Assembly (NCBI GenBank): GCA_025451845.1
Contig: JANWJS010000020.1
Span: 216,720-280,719 of the forward strand
Source of the DNA: Steroidobacteraceae bacterium
Lineage (GTDB): Bacteria; Pseudomonadota; Gammaproteobacteria; Steroidobacterales; Steroidobacteraceae
DNA length: 64,000 nt
Direction of reading: 5' to 3'
The notes beneath the pieces were generated by a model that saw only the letters and a program-made list of their open reading frames with translations, searched no databases and was not told the origin of the DNA. Numbering within the stretch: position 1 is the first letter of the stretch; every line of letters starts with the position of its first letter. The position numbers were made by a program, and so were the translations under genes. Shown piece by piece: positions 52,406 to 63,653 of this stretch.

Positions 52406-53530
52406 ATGCCGCCGGACGAAGTGACCCTCGATGATTTGCGCCGCCGCCTGAGCGAGATCGACCGCCAGCTCCTCAAGCTGGTCGGCGAGCGCAAGGCGTT
52501 GAGCGGCGAGGTGGCGCGCGTCAAACGGGCGACCGGCTATCCGACCCGCGACTACCAGCGTGAGCGCGAGGTGATCGAAGGCGCGCGCACCGCGGCTGTC
52601 GAGGTCGGGGTCTCCCCTGCGCTTGCCGAGGAGCTGCTGCGCCTCCTCATCCGCTCCTCTCTGACCACTCAGGAGCAGGCGAGCGTCGCCGCCCGTGGCG
52701 CGGGCTCCGGCCGGCGCGTGCTCGTGATCGGCGGCGGCGGCAAGATGGGGCACTGGTTCGTCCAGTTCCTCTCCTCCCAGGGCTTCGGTGTCGAGGTGGC
52801 GGACCCGCGCGGTGGACCGGATGGTGTGCCGTGTGTTGAGGACTGGCGCACGACCGATCTCAAACACGACTACATCGTGGTGGCGACGCCGCTCGGGGTG
52901 ACGGATGCGATTCTGCGCGACCTCGCGCTGCGCCGGCCGCGCGGCGTGATCTTCGACGTCGGGTCGCTGAAGTCGCCGCTGCGCGCCGGCCTGATGGCTC
53001 TCAAGTCGCACGGCTGCAAAGTCACCTCCATCCATCCGATGTTCGGACCTGATACGGAGCTGCTGTCGGGACGGCACGTCATATTCGTGGATCTCGGCAG
53101 TGCCGAGGCGCTGGCCGAGGCGCGGGCGCTGTTCGCTTCCACCATGGCCGAGCAGGTGGTGATGAGCCTGGACGATCACGATCGGCTGATTGCCTACGTG
53201 CTCGGGCTCTCGCATGCGCTCAACATCGCCTTCTTCACCGCGCTCGCAGAGAGCGGCGAGGCGGCGCCGCGGCTGGCCAAGCTATCGAGCACGACCTTCG
53301 ACTCGCAGCTCGACGTCGCCAGCCGCGTGGCGCAGGAGAGCCCGGAGCTCTATTTCGAGATCCAGAGCCTCAACGATTACGGCGCGGAGTCCCTGGAGGC
53401 ACTCTCGAAAGCGGTGGAACGCATCCGGGCGGCGGTGCTGTCTCGCGATCACGACGTCTTCGTCGCCCTGATGCAGCAGGGGCGCGAATATCTCGAAGAC
53501 CGGCGCAGCGTCGCGCAGCGACGGGCCTGA
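52406..53530 (+). CDS. tyrA: Bifunctional chorismate mutase/prephenate dehydrogenase (T-protein)
   Basis: A 374-residue fusion. Residues 1-90 are an AroQ chorismate mutase ([22 protein letters not shown], Arg and Lys active-site residues), followed by a prephenate dehydrogenase with Rossmann motif [18 protein letters not shown] and catalytic-site residues in [11 protein letters not shown]. It converts chorismate via prephenate to 4-hydroxyphenylpyruvate for tyrosine. The arrangement matches E. coli TyrA. The ATG at 52406 gives the standard N-terminus. Confidence 0.95.
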   Translation: MPPDEVTLDDLRRRLSEIDRQLLKLVGERKALSGEVARVKRATGYPTRDYQREREVIEGARTAAVEVGVSPALAEELLRLLIRSSLTTQEQASVAARGAGSGRRVLVIGGGGKMGHWFVQFLSSQGFGVEVADPRGGPDGVPCVEDWRTTDLKHDYIVVATPLGVTDAILRDLALRRPRGVIFDVGSLKSPLRAGLMALKSHGCKVTSIHPMFGPDTELLSGRHVIFVDLGSAEALAEARALFASTMAEQVVMSLDDHDRLIAYVLGLSHALNIAFFTALAESGEAAPRLAKLSSTTFDSQLDVASRVAQESPELYFEIQSLNDYGAESLEALSKAVERIRAAVLSRDHDVFVALMQQGREYLEDRRSVAQRRA

Positions 53531-53557
53531 GAAAACGGCGGGCAACTGAGGCGGGCC

Positions 53558-54676
53558 ATGGCTGAAGACCGTTCGAGGGCGCTCGATCAGGAGAACGAGC
53601 GGCTCCGGGCGCGGCTCAGGGAGCTGACGGAGGAGGTCAGCCGCAATGAGGCGCTGTTCCGCAAGACGCAGGAGAGGGAGCTCGAGCTGCTGCGGGCCGG
53701 GTCACTGGCGCAGCTCCTCGAGCGTTTGATCCACGGCCTGCGCCAGTCCTATCAACTGGACGCCGTCACGCTGCACCTCAACGACCCGCAGCACGAAGTC
53801 CGGCACCTGATGATCTCGGGCGACAGCTTCTTCATCGAGGAGCTCCAGGGCGTCTACTTCGTCGATGCGCTGACCACTGCCGCGCCACAGGCTGCGCACC
53901 TGGAGAAGCCGTGGCTAGGGCCGTTTCGCCTCGCCGACCACGAGCTGCTGCTGCCCGGCGTCGGGCAAGCCGGCAGCGTTGCACTGATTCCGCTGACACG
54001 CCAGGAGCAACTCGATGGCGTGCTGGTCTTCTTCAGCACCGATCCGCGGCGCTTCACCAGCAATCTCGCGAGTGACTTCCTCGCCCATCTCGGGGTGGTG
54101 TCGGCCATCTGCATCGAGAACGCCGTCAACCGGGCGCGCCTGGTGCGCAGCGGGTTCACGGACTTCCTGACCGGCTTCCACAACCGGCGCTATCTGCACG
54201 CCCGATTGCGTGAAGAGCTGGCGCGCGCTCAGCGTGCCAAGCAGCCGGTCGCCTGTCTCATGATCGACGTCGATCATTTCAAGCGCATCAATGATCAGTA
54301 CGGGCATCTCGCTGGCGATGCCGTCCTGCGGGAAGTGGCGCAGCGGATCGATGCGGAGATGCGCGTGAGCGACACCGGAGCGCGCTTCGGCGGCGACGAG
54401 TTCGCTATCGTGCTGCCGCAAGGCAACGTGGCCGACGGCGAGCGGGTGGCTGCCCGCGTGTTGGATGCCGTGCGCAATCAGCCTGTATCGATCAGCGGAC
54501 ATGCCGCAGAGACGGTGACTCTTTCGATCGGTGTCGCCGCCGCCGCGCCGGACCAGGGCACGCGCGATTACAAGGTGGTGGCCGACCGCCTGATCGCGGA
54601 CGCCGATGCAGCGCTCTACCGTGCCAAGAGCGCCGGGCGTAATCGCATCGCCGCGTCCAAGAACGTCGTCAAGTAA
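53558..54676 (+). CDS. Diguanylate cyclase with DUF484/GAF-like sensor and GGDEF domain
   Basis: A 372-residue protein: N-terminal coiled coil (residues 8-50), a DUF484/GAF-like domain (about 55-195) and a GGDEF domain with DVDHFKRINDQYGH, RFGGDEFAIVLPQG and LYRAKSAGRNRI. An RVSD sequence stands five residues before GGDEF, matching the RxxD inhibitory site for product feedback. It is predicted to make cyclic di-GMP in the cytoplasm, with no membrane segment. It follows tyrA by 27 bp. Such a cyclase could feed into the pilus system encoded nearby. Confidence 0.92.
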   Translation: MAEDRSRALDQENERLRARLRELTEEVSRNEALFRKTQERELELLRAGSLAQLLERLIHGLRQSYQLDAVTLHLNDPQHEVRHLMISGDSFFIEELQGVYFVDALTTAAPQAAHLEKPWLGPFRLADHELLLPGVGQAGSVALIPLTRQEQLDGVLVFFSTDPRRFTSNLASDFLAHLGVVSAICIENAVNRARLVRSGFTDFLTGFHNRRYLHARLREELARAQRAKQPVACLMIDVDHFKRINDQYGHLAGDAVLREVAQRIDAEMRVSDTGARFGGDEFAIVLPQGNVADGERVAARVLDAVRNQPVSISGHAAETVTLSIGVAAAAPDQGTRDYKVVADRLIADADAALYRAKSAGRNRIAASKNVVK

Positions 54677-54682
54677 CCTTCG

Positions 54683-55669
54683 TCATCCCCGCCGGCGCAG
54701 GAGTGCGATGAAAAGCGGAGCGCCGACGAGTGCCATGATCGCCCCGACGGGCAGCTCGGTTGGCGCGATCACTGTCCGTGCCGCCACGTCAGCGCAAGCC
54801 AGAAGGGTCCCGCCAAGCAGGGCCGATGCCGGCGCGACCAGCCGATGGTCGCTGGTGCGGAAGGCCAGCCGCACGATGTGCGGAGTGATGAGCCCGACGA
54901 AGCCCACCGTCCCGGCGCTGACGACCGCGACTGCCGTCAAGACCGCGCACCCGACGAAGATGAAGCTCCGCCATGCCTCCAGTTGCATGCCGACGGTGCG
55001 CGCGCGGAGCTCGCCCGCCGCGAGCACATTGAGTGGGCGTGCCAGGACAACGGCACAAGCGACTGCGAAGAGGGCCGTGACCGCGCTCGCCCAGGGATTG
55101 ACCGCCCATTCCAAATCACCCGCCAGCCAGAAAACCATGCCGCGCAACCGTGAGGCGTCGGCGACTGTCAGCAGCACCGTGACGATCGCGCCGCATGCGC
55201 TGGCTAGCACTACCCCGGTCAGGAGCAGACGGGTGGTGCCGCCGCTGCGTGCCAGCAAGTGAACGATCACCACCGCAACCACGGCACCCGCGACGGCAGA
55301 CCCCTGAATTGCCAACATCGTCGCGCCCGCGATCATGGCGAGCAGGGCGCCGACTGCCGCGCCTCCGGACACGCCGAGCACGAACGGATCGGCGAGCGGA
55401 TTGCGGAAGAGCGCCTGCAGCAGCACGCCGGCCAGCGCCAGGAGACTCCCCACCCCGAATGCCGCCAGGGTCCGCGGCAGCCGAATCCCGAGCGCCACGC
55501 TGCGGGCGACACTGTCGCCGGAACCCAACAGTGCCGCCAGGATCCGAGCCGGCGAGAGCTGGGCGCTGCCCACGAGGAGCGAGCCGATGAATACCGCGGC
55601 GGCGAGCAGGAGCAGGGCGGCAACGCCCTTCCAGGCGCCGCCGTGCAGGCGTTGAGATGCCGATATCAT
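54683..55669 (-). CDS. ABC transporter permease, FecCD/BtuC type
   Basis: A 328-residue inner-membrane permease with nine to ten hydrophobic helices and the family motifs RLPRTLAAFGVGSLLALAG, LADPFVLGVSGGAAVGAL and GTVGFVGLITPHIVRL (cytoplasmic coupling region). FecCD permeases import iron-siderophores, heme or vitamin B12. Given the B12-dependent reductase and adenosyltransferase in the window I lean towards cobalamin, but no BtuF, BtuB or cobalamin riboswitch is adjacent, so iron remains possible. It converges on the diguanylate cyclase gene (6 bp between). Confidence 0.88.
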   Translation of the reverse strand: MISASQRLHGGAWKGVAALLLLAAAVFIGSLLVGSAQLSPARILAALLGSGDSVARSVALGIRLPRTLAAFGVGSLLALAGVLLQALFRNPLADPFVLGVSGGAAVGALLAMIAGATMLAIQGSAVAGAVVAVVIVHLLARSGGTTRLLLTGVVLASACGAIVTVLLTVADASRLRGMVFWLAGDLEWAVNPWASAVTALFAVACAVVLARPLNVLAAGELRARTVGMQLEAWRSFIFVGCAVLTAVAVVSAGTVGFVGLITPHIVRLAFRTSDHRLVAPASALLGGTLLACADVAARTVIAPTELPVGAIMALVGAPLFIALLRRRG

Positions 55670-55734
55670 TAATTGCGCATCGTTTGGTGCACTCTAGGGC
55701 CAGGGATGTGCCTCGCCGCCGCAGGTGGCGGAGC

Positions 55735-55795
55735 TTCGAGCAAAACCACGCTTTTTGCTCGAAACTGTGCCCGGCCGGGAAGGATGCCCGGATCC
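55735..55795. repeat. Intergenic element family C, copy 2
   Basis: Perfect 11-bp hairpin TTCGAGCAAAA / TTTTGCTCGAA (55735-55763), then GGATGCCCGGATCC at 55782-55795. It sits in the divergent btuC-like/rppH interval, as copy 1 sits in a divergent interval. It lacks a U-run, so it is not a plain terminator. Confidence 0.55.
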
Positions 55796-55856
55796 AGCCC
55801 CTCAGACAATAAGCTGGAGCTTGCCCAGTACAAGCGGCGCTTGATAAAACCCTCAC

Positions 55857-56420
55857 ATGGTTGGAGATGTCATCGACTCGGATGGCTTTCGCGCGAATGT
55901 CGGCATCGTCCTGATGCGCGGCACGGGCGAGGTGTTTCTGGGTCGCCGCTCGGGCGGCAAGGGCTGGCAGTTTCCGCAGGGAGGCCTGCGCGTGGGCGAG
56001 AGTCTCGAGCAGGCGGTCTTTCGCGAGCTCAACGAGGAAACCGGGCTCGAGCAGGCCGATGTCGAGCTCCTCGGGCACACGGCTCGCTGGCTGCGTTACC
56101 GGCTGCCGGCGCGCTACGTGCGCCGCAATCAGAGGCCGCTCTGCATCGGTCAGAAGCAGCGCTGGTTTCTATTGCGGTTGCGGAGCGAGCCGGTGAGGTT
56201 TGATTTCAGGCGCACGGAAGAGCCGGAGTTCGACGAATGGCGCTGGGCGAGCTTCTGGGATCCGTTGCGGGAGGTCATCTACTTCAAGCGGGCTGTCTAC
56301 CAGCGTGCGCTCCTGGAGCTCGCGCCCCTGGCCTTTCCCGAGGGTCCGCCGCCGCTGCCGAGCTGGTGGGACGAGGTCGCGCATCCTCCCCGCCGGGAGA
56401 CGGCGGCGCGGGCCGATTGA
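55857..56420 (+). CDS. rppH: RNA pyrophosphohydrolase RppH (Nudix)
   Basis: A 187-residue Nudix hydrolase that removes pyrophosphate from 5' triphosphate mRNA ends to trigger decay. DSDGFRANVGIVLMR is the RppH start, KGWQFPQGGLRVGESLEQA with FRELNEETGL forms the Nudix box, and RPLCIGQKQRWFLLRL and FDEWRWASFWDPL follow as in E. coli RppH. The C-terminal tail is Pro-rich. The ATG at 55857 matches the family start. Confidence 0.95.
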   Translation: MVGDVIDSDGFRANVGIVLMRGTGEVFLGRRSGGKGWQFPQGGLRVGESLEQAVFRELNEETGLEQADVELLGHTARWLRYRLPARYVRRNQRPLCIGQKQRWFLLRLRSEPVRFDFRRTEEPEFDEWRWASFWDPLREVIYFKRAVYQRALLELAPLAFPEGPPPLPSWWDEVAHPPRRETAARAD

Positions 56421-56442
56421 TCACAAGGACCGTGCACAGCGC

Positions 56443-57174
56443 ATGAAAACCGGCCAACCGGACCTCGTCATCCGGCCCCACGCGCCCATGCGGCGAATGA
56501 TCCTGGCCATCGGGCTGGTGGTCGCCGGGCTGGTCGGACTCGGCGCGGCCTTCGAGTTTGGCCAGTACCACGCCGGCTACAACGTCGTGGCAGCCATTCA
56601 GGAACGCGCGCGGCTGGAGAGCACCATCAAGCACCTGCAGGAGAGCAACAGCGCGCTGCGGGCGAAGCTCATCGAGCTCGACACCATGAATGCCGGCCAC
56701 ACGCGTGAGGACCAGGAGGTGAGCCGGACCATCGGCGACTTGCAGGCGCAGGTGGCTCGCCAGACCGAGGAGCTGGCGTTCTATCGCGCCGTGGTCGCGC
56801 AGGGAGCCCCGGCAATCGGAGTCCGGATCGGGACCGTACGCCTCTCCGCCAGCAAGCAGGCGGATCATTTCCTCGTCAATGTCTCCCTGGTCCGGGCCGG
56901 CAAGACCGATGGGATGACTACCGGGAACGTCAGCTTGACGGTTGACGGCCAAGGCGCGGAAGGCAAGCCCGCGACGCTCGACAGCCAGGCGCTGGCGGCC
57001 GGCGGCGATGCCGATGTGACCTATGATTTCCGCTACTTCCAGGATCTCGAGCAGACCGTCATCCTGCCGGCGGGCTTTCGACCCGAGCATCTGACGGTCA
57101 AGGTCAGCTCGAATCGCAAGGACGTCGCCCCCCTCACACAGACACTCCCCTGGAGCGCGGTGGTGGTGCCCTAG
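56443..57174 (+). CDS. Membrane-anchored coiled-coil protein (DUF6776-like)
   Basis: A 243-residue protein: a short cytoplasmic start, one transmembrane helix (MILAIGLVVAGLVGLGAAF, about residues 19-37), a coiled coil (about 52-112, RARLESTIKHLQESNSALRA) and a C-terminal beta-rich periplasmic domain. I believe it matches the DUF6776 family that commonly precedes a bactofilin in gammaproteobacteria; no function is known. It lies 22 bp after rppH and 23 bp before the bactofilin. Confidence 0.82.
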   Translation: MKTGQPDLVIRPHAPMRRMILAIGLVVAGLVGLGAAFEFGQYHAGYNVVAAIQERARLESTIKHLQESNSALRAKLIELDTMNAGHTREDQEVSRTIGDLQAQVARQTEELAFYRAVVAQGAPAIGVRIGTVRLSASKQADHFLVNVSLVRAGKTDGMTTGNVSLTVDGQGAEGKPATLDSQALAAGGDADVTYDFRYFQDLEQTVILPAGFRPEHLTVKVSSNRKDVAPLTQTLPWSAVVVP

Positions 57175-57197
57175 CGCCCCGCCGGAAGGAGCCCTGC

Positions 57198-57575
57198 ATG
57201 TTCAGCCGCGACTCCAAGCCCCTGCGCATCGATACGCTGATCGCCCGGTCGGTGCGGGTCAACGGTGACGTGGAGTTCGCCGGCGGGCTGCACCTGGATG
57301 GCCAGGTGACGGGGGGTGTGCGGGCGGATCCAAAGGCCCCGACCTCCTTGTCAGTGAGCGATTCCGGCTCCATAGAGGGATCGGTGGAGGTCACCGACCT
57401 GGTCCTGCATGGGACCGTTCGAGGCGACATCGTGGCGCGCGGGCGTGTCGTCCTGGGGGCGAGTGCGCGCGTTGAGGGTAATGTGTATTACGGCATCATT
57501 GAGATGACCCTGGGCGCCCAGATCACGGGCAAGCTGGTGCGCCTGGAGCCGAGCGAGAGCGCCACAGCGACGTGA
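57198..57575 (+). CDS. Bactofilin
   Basis: A 125-residue polymer-forming cytoskeletal protein: right-handed beta-helix repeats (VRVNGDVEFAGGLHLDGQVTG, SGSIEGSVEVTDLVLHGTVRG, VVLGASARVEGNVYYG). Bactofilins form non-nucleotide filaments that organise the envelope. Its neighbour, the membrane coiled-coil protein, is a plausible anchor. A GGAAGGAG ribosome site precedes the ATG. Confidence 0.92.
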   Translation: MFSRDSKPLRIDTLIARSVRVNGDVEFAGGLHLDGQVTGGVRADPKAPTSLSVSDSGSIEGSVEVTDLVLHGTVRGDIVARGRVVLGASARVEGNVYYGIIEMTLGAQITGKLVRLEPSESATAT

Positions 57576-57665
57576 GATCCACGCCTTTTTGACGCCCGTG
57601 GCGCTGCCTTCTAGACTGGAACCCGTGAACCGTTCGTCTGCTTTCCTGAGGAGATCCGAACCGCA

Positions 57666-58022
57666 ATGAGCACCGTAGAAGCCTCGCTGGAAGCCCCCAC
57701 CCTACTCTTTACCGACGCCGCGGCCCGCAAGGTGGGCGACCTCATCCGTGGCGAGGGCAATCCCAAGCTGATGCTGCGCGTCTTCGTCCAGGGAGGCGGC
57801 TGCTCCGGGCTGCAGTACGGTTTCGAGTTCGACGAAGAGTTGCAGGACGGCGATACCTGCATCGAAAACCAGGGGGTGAAGCTCCTGGTCGACCCCATGA
57901 GCGTGCAGTACCTGACGGGCGCGGAAATCGACTATCGCGAGGGGCTGGACGGCGCGCAGTTCGTCATCAGAAACCCCAACGCCTCGACCACCTGCGGTTG
58001 CGGATCCTCCTTCTCGGCCTGA
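57666..58022 (+). CDS. erpA: Iron-sulfur cluster insertion protein ErpA
   Basis: A 118-residue A-type carrier with the three cluster cysteines: [15 protein letters not shown] and [10 protein letters not shown] at the C-terminus. It delivers [4Fe-4S] clusters to apo-proteins. A GAGGAG ribosome site lies before the ATG. It is about 90 bp after the bactofilin gene. Confidence 0.95.
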   Translation: MSTVEASLEAPTLLFTDAAARKVGDLIRGEGNPKLMLRVFVQGGGCSGLQYGFEFDEELQDGDTCIENQGVKLLVDPMSVQYLTGAEIDYREGLDGAQFVIRNPNASTTCGCGSSFSA

Positions 58023-58037
58023 TCCCGCTCAAATCGC

Positions 58038-59600
58038 GTGCGCCCGGCCAGCCCCGTCCGCGACAGCCCGAAGGCGGACCGGGAGCCGGCGGCCCGCCCG
58101 GTCCCCGATGTCCTCGCCGCGGTAGACCTCGGCTCCAACAGTTTCCACATGGTCGTGGCGCGCTACTCGCACGGCCAGCTCGTCATCATCGACCGTCTGC
58201 GTGAGATGGTCCGCCTGGCCGCGGGCGTCGCGGAGAACGGCCGGATCGACAAGGAGGCGGCGGCCCGCGCGCTGGCCTGCTTACAGCGCTTCGGGCAGCG
58301 GCTGCGCGACATGCGCGCCGACAGCGTGCGTGTCGTGGGGACGAATGCCTTGCGCCTCGCCCATCGCAAGCAAGCCTTCCTCGAGCGCGCCCGCGAGGCG
58401 CTGGGCCACCCCATCGAGATCATCTCCGGCATGGAAGAGGCGCGCCTCATCTACGCGGGCGTGGCGCACACCATGCCGAGCGAGCCCGGCAGGCGCCTGG
58501 TGGTCGATATCGGCGGCGGCAGCACGGAGATGATCATCGGCGAGGGGCCGGCGCCGCTCGACCTCGAGAGCCTGCAAATGGGCTGCGTCAGCCTCAGCGA
58601 GCGCTTCTTCCGCGACGGTAAGATCTCGGCCAAGCGCATGGCCGGCGCGCGCCTCGCCGCGCGTCTGGAGCTCGAGCCCGTGCAGGCGGCCTTCCGCCGC
58701 CGCGGCTGGGACCGCTCCGCCGGCAGCTCCGGCACCGTGCGCGCGATCGGCGAAGCCATCCGCGAGCTCGACCCGCAGGCCCTGCTGATCACCCCGGCAG
58801 GCCTGGAGCGCGCCATCGCCTACGTGATCGCGGCCGGCCACGTGCGCGAGCTCAAGCTGGTGGCGCTCACCGAGGATCGCCGGCCGGTCTTCCCTGGCGG
58901 TATCGCCATTCTGGCGGAGATCTTCGCCGGCCTGAATCTCAAGGAGATGCGGATCGCCGACGGCGCCATGCGTGAGGGACTGCTCTATGACATGGTGGGA
59001 CGCTACACGGACGAGGATGCGCGCGACCGCACCGTGCGGGGCATGCAGCAGCGCTATCACGTCGACTTCACGCAGGCCGAGCGGGTGGAGGTGACGGCGC
59101 TGAATTTCCTGGAGCAGACGCGGGAGACCTGGAAGCTCCAGGGCGATCCTGTGGCGGACCGGGTGCTGCAATGGGCCGCGAGACTGCACGAGATCGGCCT
59201 CGACGTTTCCCACAGCGGCTATCACCGGCACGGTGCCTACCTGCTCGAAAACGCCGACATGCCGGGCTTCTCACGCGAGGAGCAGCGGCTGCTGGCGCGC
59301 ATGGTCGGCGGCCATCGCCGCAAGCTGGCCCTCGAGGGTTTGGACGAGCTCGTCCCGCCCTGGGACCGTAACGCCGTCTATCTGATCATCATCCTGCGCC
59401 TGGCCGTGCTGCTGCATCGCGGCCACAGCTCCGTCGCGCTGTCGCCGATCGTCCTATCCGCGGCGTCGCGGTCGCTGGAGCTCCACTTCCCAGCGCGCTG
59501 GCTGAAGGATCACCCACTGACCTCGGCCGACCTGCAGCAGGAAGTCGATTACCTCCGCGCGGCAGGGTTTCGGCTGCGGGTATTCAGTCGCGCGCGTTAG
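58038..59600 (+). CDS. ppx: Exopolyphosphatase/guanosine pentaphosphatase (Ppx/GppA)
   Basis: A 520-residue protein of the ASKHA fold: AAVDLGSNSFHMVVAR (phosphate loop 1), VVGTNALRLAHRKQAF, VVDIGGGSTEMIIGEG (phosphate loop 2) and a C-terminal HD-like helical domain with LHEIGLDVSHSGYHRHGAY. It degrades polyphosphate or pppGpp. It starts at GTG, 15 bp after erpA. It converges with ppk1, so synthesis and breakdown of polyphosphate are neighbours. GppA cannot be excluded. Confidence 0.93.
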   Translation: MRPASPVRDSPKADREPAARPVPDVLAAVDLGSNSFHMVVARYSHGQLVIIDRLREMVRLAAGVAENGRIDKEAAARALACLQRFGQRLRDMRADSVRVVGTNALRLAHRKQAFLERAREALGHPIEIISGMEEARLIYAGVAHTMPSEPGRRLVVDIGGGSTEMIIGEGPAPLDLESLQMGCVSLSERFFRDGKISAKRMAGARLAARLELEPVQAAFRRRGWDRSAGSSGTVRAIGEAIRELDPQALLITPAGLERAIAYVIAAGHVRELKLVALTEDRRPVFPGGIAILAEIFAGLNLKEMRIADGAMREGLLYDMVGRYTDEDARDRTVRGMQQRYHVDFTQAERVEVTALNFLEQTRETWKLQGDPVADRVLQWAARLHEIGLDVSHSGYHRHGAYLLENADMPGFSREEQRLLARMVGGHRRKLALEGLDELVPPWDRNAVYLIIILRLAVLLHRGHSSVALSPIVLSAASRSLELHFPARWLKDHPLTSADLQQEVDYLRAAGFRLRVFSRAR

Positions 59601-59642
59601 CTCCGGGGCCGCTCACCGAATGCTTGCGAACGGCGCCAGTCC

Positions 59643-61739
<2,097 letters not shown>

Positions 61740-61895
61740 CCCCCCCAGTACAGCAGACTGCAGGGGCATATGCACGGGCGGGATGGCCGCTTGTAACAAT
61801 TGGGCGGGCGGCCCATCGCGCCGCCCTTGATTCAGCAGTCCCGCTATTATCGAATAGCGGCGCCAGCCGGCGGCTTCATCCCATCCAGGAAATTC

Positions 61896-63101
61896 ATGAA
61901 CTTCGACGACCCCATCGCCGAGCTCGAACGCGGCGCCCAGGAGGTGCTGCTGAAAGCCGACCTCGCCCGCAAGGTGGCCCGCGGCCAGCCGCTGAAGGTC
62001 AAGGCCGGCTTCGATCCGACCGCCCCGGACCTCCATCTGGGGCACACGGTGCTGCTCAACAAGATGCGGCAGTTCCAGCAGCTCGGCCACGAGGTGATCT
62101 TCCTCATCGGTGACTTTACGGGCCTCATCGGCGACCCGACGGGGCGCAACCAGACGCGTCCGGCGCTGACGCCGGAGGAGATACAAGCCAACGCGCGCAC
62201 CTACGAGCGGCAGGTGTTCAAGATCCTCGACCCGGAGCGCACCCGCGTGGATTTCAACTCGCGGTGGCTGTCACCCCTGCAGGCGGCGGATTTCGTACGC
62301 CTGGCCGCGCATTACACGGTGGCGAGGATGCTGGAGCGCGACGATTTCGCCAAGCGTTACAAGGGCGGTCAGCCCATTGCAATCCATGAATTTTTGTATC
62401 CGCTGGCGCAGGGTTACGACTCCGTCGCGCTGAAGGCGGACGTCGAGCTCGGCGGCACCGATCAGAAATTCAACCTACTGGTCGGACGTCAGTTACAGAC
62501 GGCCTACGGCCAGGAGCCGCAAGTGGTGATCACCCTGCCGCTCCTGGAAGGCATTGACGGCGTCAACAAGATGTCGAAATCACTCGGCAACTACATCGGT
62601 ATTGCCGAGCCGCCGGACGAGATGTTCGGCAAGGTGATGTCGATCTCCGACGAGCTCATGTGGCGGTACTTCGAGCTGCTGTCATTCCGGCCACTGACGC
62701 AGATCACGGGTCTCCAGCGTGCGGCCGGGGAGGGGCGCAACCCCCGGGACATCAAGCTCGAGCTGGCGAAGGAGCTGACGGCGCGCTTCCATGGGCCGGC
62801 CGAGGCGCAGCGGGCCGAACGGGAATTCCTCGCCCGGGTGAGCGAGCGCAGCGTGCCGGCGGACCTGCCGCCCAGGGTGGTGCAGGTGGATGCCGGGGGT
62901 ATCCGGCTCCCCAGTCTCCTCAAGGCGGCGGGCCTCGCCGCCAGCACCTCCGAGGCCACCCGCAAGATCGAGGAAAACGCGGTGCGGATCGATGGCGAGA
63001 AGGTGAGCGACCGGGCGCTGGCACTCCACGCCGGGGCCGACCACGTGCTCCAGGTGGGCTCGCGGCGGTTCGCGCGGGTGAAACTCGAGCCCAAGGGCTA
63101 G
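61896..63101 (+). CDS. tyrS: Tyrosyl-tRNA synthetase (TyrZ type)
   Basis: A 401-residue class I synthetase. The HIGH motif is DLHLGHT (about residue 46), the class signature [11 protein letters not shown] follows near residue 227, and a C-terminal S4 RNA-binding domain is present ([28 protein letters not shown]). The ATG at 61896 follows AGGAAATTC. It charges tRNA-Tyr and is essential unless a second copy exists. Confidence 0.96.
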   Translation: MNFDDPIAELERGAQEVLLKADLARKVARGQPLKVKAGFDPTAPDLHLGHTVLLNKMRQFQQLGHEVIFLIGDFTGLIGDPTGRNQTRPALTPEEIQANARTYERQVFKILDPERTRVDFNSRWLSPLQAADFVRLAAHYTVARMLERDDFAKRYKGGQPIAIHEFLYPLAQGYDSVALKADVELGGTDQKFNLLVGRQLQTAYGQEPQVVITLPLLEGIDGVNKMSKSLGNYIGIAEPPDEMFGKVMSISDELMWRYFELLSFRPLTQITGLQRAAGEGRNPRDIKLELAKELTARFHGPAEAQRAEREFLARVSERSVPADLPPRVVQVDAGGIRLPSLLKAAGLAASTSEATRKIEENAVRIDGEKVSDRALALHAGADHVLQVGSRRFARVKLEPKG

Positions 63102-63179
63102 CGAAAAACGGCGGGACTTGAAACCCTCGCCCCTCTCCCTCATTTAGACCTGCAAGGACCGCACGGACGACCGATAAGG

Positions 63180-63201
63180 AGCCCCCGGGGATGCGGGGGC
63201 T
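63180..63201 (+). terminator. Hairpin after tyrS
   Basis: Stem AGCCCCC / GGGGGCT with an 8-nt loop (GGGGATGC), about 80 bp after tyrS. The following bases (ATTGG) are not a U-run, so termination may need Rho or it may be part of the rrn upstream region. Confidence 0.5.
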
Positions 63202-63313
63202 ATTGGCCTCTCCCAGGCCTAAGCCCAAGGACGGGCGCAGGGACGGGCTGCAGCGGACGCGGAAGACCCCTTCGGGCCGTTCTGGCCACCCCAAAATTGA
63301 TGGTGACAATGCG

Positions 63314-63341
63314 TTGACAGGCCCCCAATCGGGGCTATACT
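63314..63341 (+). promoter_or_regulatory. rRNA promoter P1
   Basis: Perfect -35 TTGACA, 16-bp spacer, -10 TATACT, then a GC-rich discriminator GCGCGCCCC, the pattern of stringently controlled rRNA promoters. An A/T-rich run upstream (AAAATTGATGG) could be a weak UP element. Confidence 0.85.
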
Positions 63342-63414
63342 GCGCGCCCCTTGCAGCCTGAGCCGCGATGCGGTGCGGGAAGCGAGGCGAGCCTGAAAAA
63401 GGCTCAGCCGAAGG

Positions 63415-63442
63415 TTGACGGAAGATGGCAGACCGCTATACT
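63415..63442 (+). promoter_or_regulatory. rRNA promoter P2
   Basis: TTGACG, 16-bp spacer, TATACT, followed by TCCGCCCC. Same spacing and -10 as P1, 101 bp downstream. Confidence 0.82.
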
Positions 63443-63511
63443 TCCGCCCCCTTTCGGAGGCCACGCGGCGACGTGTGACCACCAATCTCCCAGGCCTACA
63501 GCGCCGCGGGA

Positions 63512-63520
63512 TGCTGTTTA
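63512..63520 (+). promoter_or_regulatory. boxA-like antitermination site of the rrn leader
   Basis: TGCTGTTTA, one base from the boxA consensus TGCTCTTTA, about 140 bp before the mature 16S start and followed by an A-rich run and GTGTGGGG (boxC-like). It would recruit NusB/NusE for rRNA antitermination. Confidence 0.65.
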
Positions 63521-63653
63521 AAAATTCGGCAGGTAATTTGTGTGGGGACTCGTGTCAATGAACCCTTTGGGGTGCAAAGACCGAGTGACCAAAATGTCCA
63601 GCAGTAGTTGGAGCCATTTTGGATTTACTCTTGCTGATGATTCTCAAAATCTT

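Noticed and set aside
55670..55856. Cobalamin riboswitch upstream of the BtuC-like permease
   Set aside because: GCCACCTG occurs once but the conserved core is absent; the region is better explained by the repeated hairpin element.
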